Both the position numbers and the translations under genes were made by a program. A stretch of DNA of 36,989 bases from Serratia sp. DD3 (GTDB taxonomy: Bacteria > Pseudomonadota > Gammaproteobacteria > Enterobacterales > Enterobacteriaceae), in NCBI RefSeq assembly GCF_000496755.2, contig NZ_AYKS02000018.1, positions 1 through 36,989 on the forward strand, given 5' to 3'. Positions 34,701 to 36,989 of this stretch are shown in pieces. The notes beneath the pieces were generated by a model. The model was given only the letters and a program-made list of their open reading frames with translations, had not been told where the DNA came from and ran no database searches. The stretch's first letter is position 1, and each line of letters opens with the position of its first letter.

Positions 34701-36421
34701 GGGTCTTCCGCAACCTAGGTGGAAGAAAAACAATGAAACTTTTAGTTAACAAGGATCTAAGCTGTTTTAAGTTATGGATAACGAGATGCCCTCACTTAAG
34801 ACACTTTTGCAGCTACCTTGTGGATGGCAATCCAGCCGACAAATTATTAGCTCTGATGGGCTCACCCTACATCTCCGTGCCACGCGTAAAACAGCGCAAT
34901 GCCCTGAATGTCTTCAGCGCAGCAGCTCTGTTCATAGTTGCCGTCGACGACGGATACAGCATCTTCCATGCTCAGGCCAGACACTCTGGTTAATCTTTAC
35001 CGTCCGGCACTGGTACTGTCGTAACCCATCCTGTTCACGCAAGATCTTTGCTGAATCGCTGGCTCCCTTTGCTGGCCCACAACAGCAGTCTTCGACATTA
35101 CTGCAAAATATGCAGCATCAGTTGGGATTAATTGCTGGCGGAGAAGCCGGGAGACGAGCGGCAGTGGCATCAGGGATGCAGATCAGCGCAGATACTCTAT
35201 TGCGCAGGGTTGTTCAGGCTCCAGAGCAGGTAGAGAACCGAACCCGGCATGTCGGTATCGACGAATGGGCATGGCACCGGGGCCACAGGTACGGCACGCT
35301 GATCGTTAACCTCGATACCCATCGTCCCCTGGTACTGCTGCCAGGCCGGGAGCAACGTACACTGGCGGCATGGTTCAAAAAATATCCGGAAATACAGGTC
35401 GTCTCACGCGATCGTGGCGGGATCTATGCTTTAGCCGCCCGCGATGGAGCACCACAGGCAATACAGGTGGCCGACCGTTGGCACCTGCTGAAGAATATCG
35501 GTGATGCGCTGGAGCGCATGATGTACAGACACATGCCATTGATACGGCTGGTTGCCGCTGAGTTGTCACCAAAAAAACAAAACTCTGAAGTGTCTACTGC
35601 ACCAGCCTCAACGCTACGTCGTCCAGAAAAAATTAAACAACTTCGGCGTAACAAGCGGTATCAACGCTGGGCTCAGGTCGACTCTCTTCATAAAAAAGGT
35701 TGCGGGATCAGAGAAATATCACGTCTCACCGGGCTGTCCCGGGTGACGGTTCGTCGGTGGATACAGTCGAAAGCATTCCCTGAAATATCAACAAAACCAC
35801 CAAAACCCGGGCTTCTTGGGCCATGGAAGGAATCGCTGGAGGAACAACGAATAAACGGCAACCATAATGCCCGGCAGCTATGGCGGGAGATGGTTGATGA
35901 TGGTTTTACCGGGAGTGAAACGACTGTCAGGGATGCTGTAGCTAAGTGGCGTAGGCAGGTTAACGATCCGGTTGTCGCCCCAGGGCGGCTTCCCTCAGCA
36001 TCCCGGGTCAGTCGTTGGTTGATGCCCTGGCGAATAATCAGAGGAGAAGAAAACTATGCTTCCCGCTTCATCGAATCAATGTGCCAGAAAGAACCGCAAC
36101 TGAAAATGGCACAACAACTGTCACTCGACTTCTATCGGATGCTGAAGATGAAGAATAAATCCCAGCTAAATCAATGGTTCTTTGACGTCAGTCAGAGCGG
36201 TCTGGTTGACCTTCAGCGCGTTGCTGCCGGGATGGAGGCTGATGCAAAAGCAATACACGAAGCGATAAGCAGCAGATGGAGTAATGGTGTAGTCGAAGGC
36301 CATGTAAACCGACTGAAGATGCTGAAACGCCAGATGTATGGTCGAGCAGGGTTCGAGCTACTGAGGCGACGTGTGATGAGTCCCCTTGCATGAAAATCTC
36401 CACCCAAGTTGCGGAAGACCC
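34701..36421 (+). mobile_element. Complete ISL3-family insertion sequence (1,721 bp)
   Basis: Terminal inverted repeats GGGTCTTCCGCAACCTAGGT (then GGA; 34701-34723) and its counterpart at 36399-36421 (reading GGGTCTTCCGCAACTTGGGT, then GGA on the minus strand) match at 21 of 23 positions and bracket one transposase gene. The 8 bp outside each end (CGAAAAGT and AGCTTTGC) are not a direct duplication. The two sides belong to different IS3-family fragments on opposite strands, which suggests a rearrangement or deletion after insertion. Confidence 0.88.
34774..36393 (+). CDS. ISL3-family transposase
   Basis: The 539-aa transposase is intact. Its N-terminal zinc-binding region has CPEC (Cys43, Cys46) and C-x4-C (Cys82, Cys87). 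The catalytic DDE residues are Asp163 (GIDEWAWHRGHRYGT), Asp213 (VVSRDRGGIYA) and Glu508 (NGVVEGHVNRLKMLKRQMYG). An internal helix-turn-helix insertion (GIREISRLTGLSRVTVRRWI) lies near 309-328. The family cuts and pastes between 15-39-bp inverted repeats such as those found here. ATG 34774 is taken; ATG at codon 5 is possible. The gene fills nearly the whole element. Confidence 0.93.
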   Translation: MDNEMPSLKTLLQLPCGWQSSRQIISSDGLTLHLRATRKTAQCPECLQRSSSVHSCRRRRIQHLPCSGQTLWLIFTVRHWYCRNPSCSRKIFAESLAPFAGPQQQSSTLLQNMQHQLGLIAGGEAGRRAAVASGMQISADTLLRRVVQAPEQVENRTRHVGIDEWAWHRGHRYGTLIVNLDTHRPLVLLPGREQRTLAAWFKKYPEIQVVSRDRGGIYALAARDGAPQAIQVADRWHLLKNIGDALERMMYRHMPLIRLVAAELSPKKQNSEVSTAPASTLRRPEKIKQLRRNKRYQRWAQVDSLHKKGCGIREISRLTGLSRVTVRRWIQSKAFPEISTKPPKPGLLGPWKESLEEQRINGNHNARQLWREMVDDGFTGSETTVRDAVAKWRRQVNDPVVAPGRLPSASRVSRWLMPWRIIRGEENYASRFIESMCQKEPQLKMAQQLSLDFYRMLKMKNKSQLNQWFFDVSQSGLVDLQRVAAGMEADAKAIHEAISSRWSNGVVEGHVNRLKMLKRQMYGRAGFELLRRRVMSPLA

Positions 36422-36440
36422 AGCTTTGCATTGTTGGTAA

Positions 36441-36989
36441 CAGGTGCTCCGTGTCGCCCGCAGTGGCTGGTATGCCTGGCGTCTACGTCATCATCAGATA
36501 ACCCCGCGTCAGCAGTTCCGTCTTGTCTGCGATGAGGCCGTTGGAAAGGCATTCAGTGACGCAAAACAGCGGTATGGTGCGCCAAGTCTTTCTGATGAGC
36601 TTCCAGCGTACAACGTCAAAACCATCGCCGCTAGCCTACGTCGTCAGGGGGGGCGCGCAAAGGCCTCGCGCCGGTTCAGGCCGGTCAGTTACCGTGAGCA
36701 TGGTTTGCCGGTGTCAGAAAACCTGTTGAAACAAGACTTTACCGCCTGTGGGCCGAATCAGAAATGGGCGGGTGACATTACCTACTTGCGTACAGATGAA
36801 GGCTGGCTTTACCTGGCGGTGGTGATTGACCTGTGGTCGCGAGCCGTCATCGGCTGGTCGATGTCCTCGCGGATGACGGCACAACTGGCGTGCGATGCGT
36901 TGCAAATGGCGTTGTGGCGGCGTAAACGCCCGGAAAATGTCATTGTTCATACAGACAGAGGCAGCCAGTACTGTTCAGCGGATTACCAG
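36441..36989 (+). pseudogene. IS3-family transposase OrfB fragment (runs off window end)
   Basis: From 36441 the frame reads [60 protein letters not shown] (first catalytic Asp) and [17 protein letters not shown] (second Asp), all typical of IS3-group OrfB. A TAA at 36438-36440 sits where the upstream OrfB sequence should be, and the 5' part is missing next to the ISL3 end. A short in-frame deletion relative to related OrfB is likely at DELPAYNVK. The third catalytic residue (Glu) would lie beyond the window. Without its 5' end and orfA it is probably inactive, though the right side is unseen. Confidence 0.85.

Noticed and set aside
34667..34993. Plus-strand frame of 108 codons across the left end of the ISL3 element
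   Set aside because: It spans the junction of two elements and is out of frame with the true transposase, whose catalytic motifs lie in the frame starting at 34774.
1..36989. CRISPR arrays
   Set aside because: No regularly spaced direct repeats of 23-40 bp were seen; the repeats present are ERIC elements, the menE tandem repeat and IS ends.

Overview
The window is chromosomal DNA of an enterobacterium, most likely a Yersinia (not obviously Y. pestis). The core gene order men – yfaZ/yfaY – yfaE/nrdBA – ubiG – gyrA – rcsC/rcsB/rcsD is that of the E. coli menF-to-rcsD neighbourhood, the proteins read as close Enterobacterales homologues, and there is a full 127-bp ERIC element of the Yersinia type plus shorter ERIC derivatives. 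Species cannot be fixed from sequence reading alone.

Layout. (1) 1–6.2 kb: menaquinone operon, 3' end of menF, then menD-menH-menB-menC-menE with overlapping or touching genes. (2) 6.4–8.5 kb: YfaZ-like outer-membrane protein and the CinA-like YfaY. (3) 8.5–12.5 kb, minus strand: nrdA-nrdB-yfaE (aerobic class Ia ribonucleotide reductase and its ferredoxin), with two NrdR-box-like sites and a DnaA box upstream. (4) 12.8–16.4 kb: ubiG (minus) and gyrA (plus, quinolone-sensitive residues). (5) 16.5–22.8 kb: complete Rcs phosphorelay, with rcsC convergent to rcsD-rcsB; all phospho-accepting residues are present. (6) 23.0–24.3 kb: tRNA-Ser(UGA) followed by a decayed island: short direct repeats, two small broken minus-strand frames (one split by ERIC), and a CdiA-type exoprotein remnant. 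(7) 24.3–34.0 kb: an accessory metabolic locus: nitroreductase-like protein (minus), divergent from an MFS transporter – acyl-CoA dehydrogenase – acetate-type CoA-transferase operon, then a decayed 1-kb spacer and two tandem AT-rich genes for degenerate sigma54-activator-like regulators. (8) 34.0–37.0 kb: nested insertion sequences: an IS256-family 5' scrap, a minus-strand IS3-family orfB fragment, a complete ISL3-family element, and an IS3-family orfB fragment running off the end.

How it fits together. Regions 1–5 are housekeeping. Region 7 is the most interesting: importer, CoA-transferase and flavin dehydrogenase/reductase resemble the logic of pathways that take up a carboxylate, activate it with CoA and reduce or oxidise it (as in the carnitine cai pathway), here with a CRP-like site and a palindromic operator candidate in the divergent promoter region. 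The two regulators lack the GAFTGA loop and key ATPase residues, so they probably do not act as ordinary sigma54 activators. The substrate is not evident from sequence.
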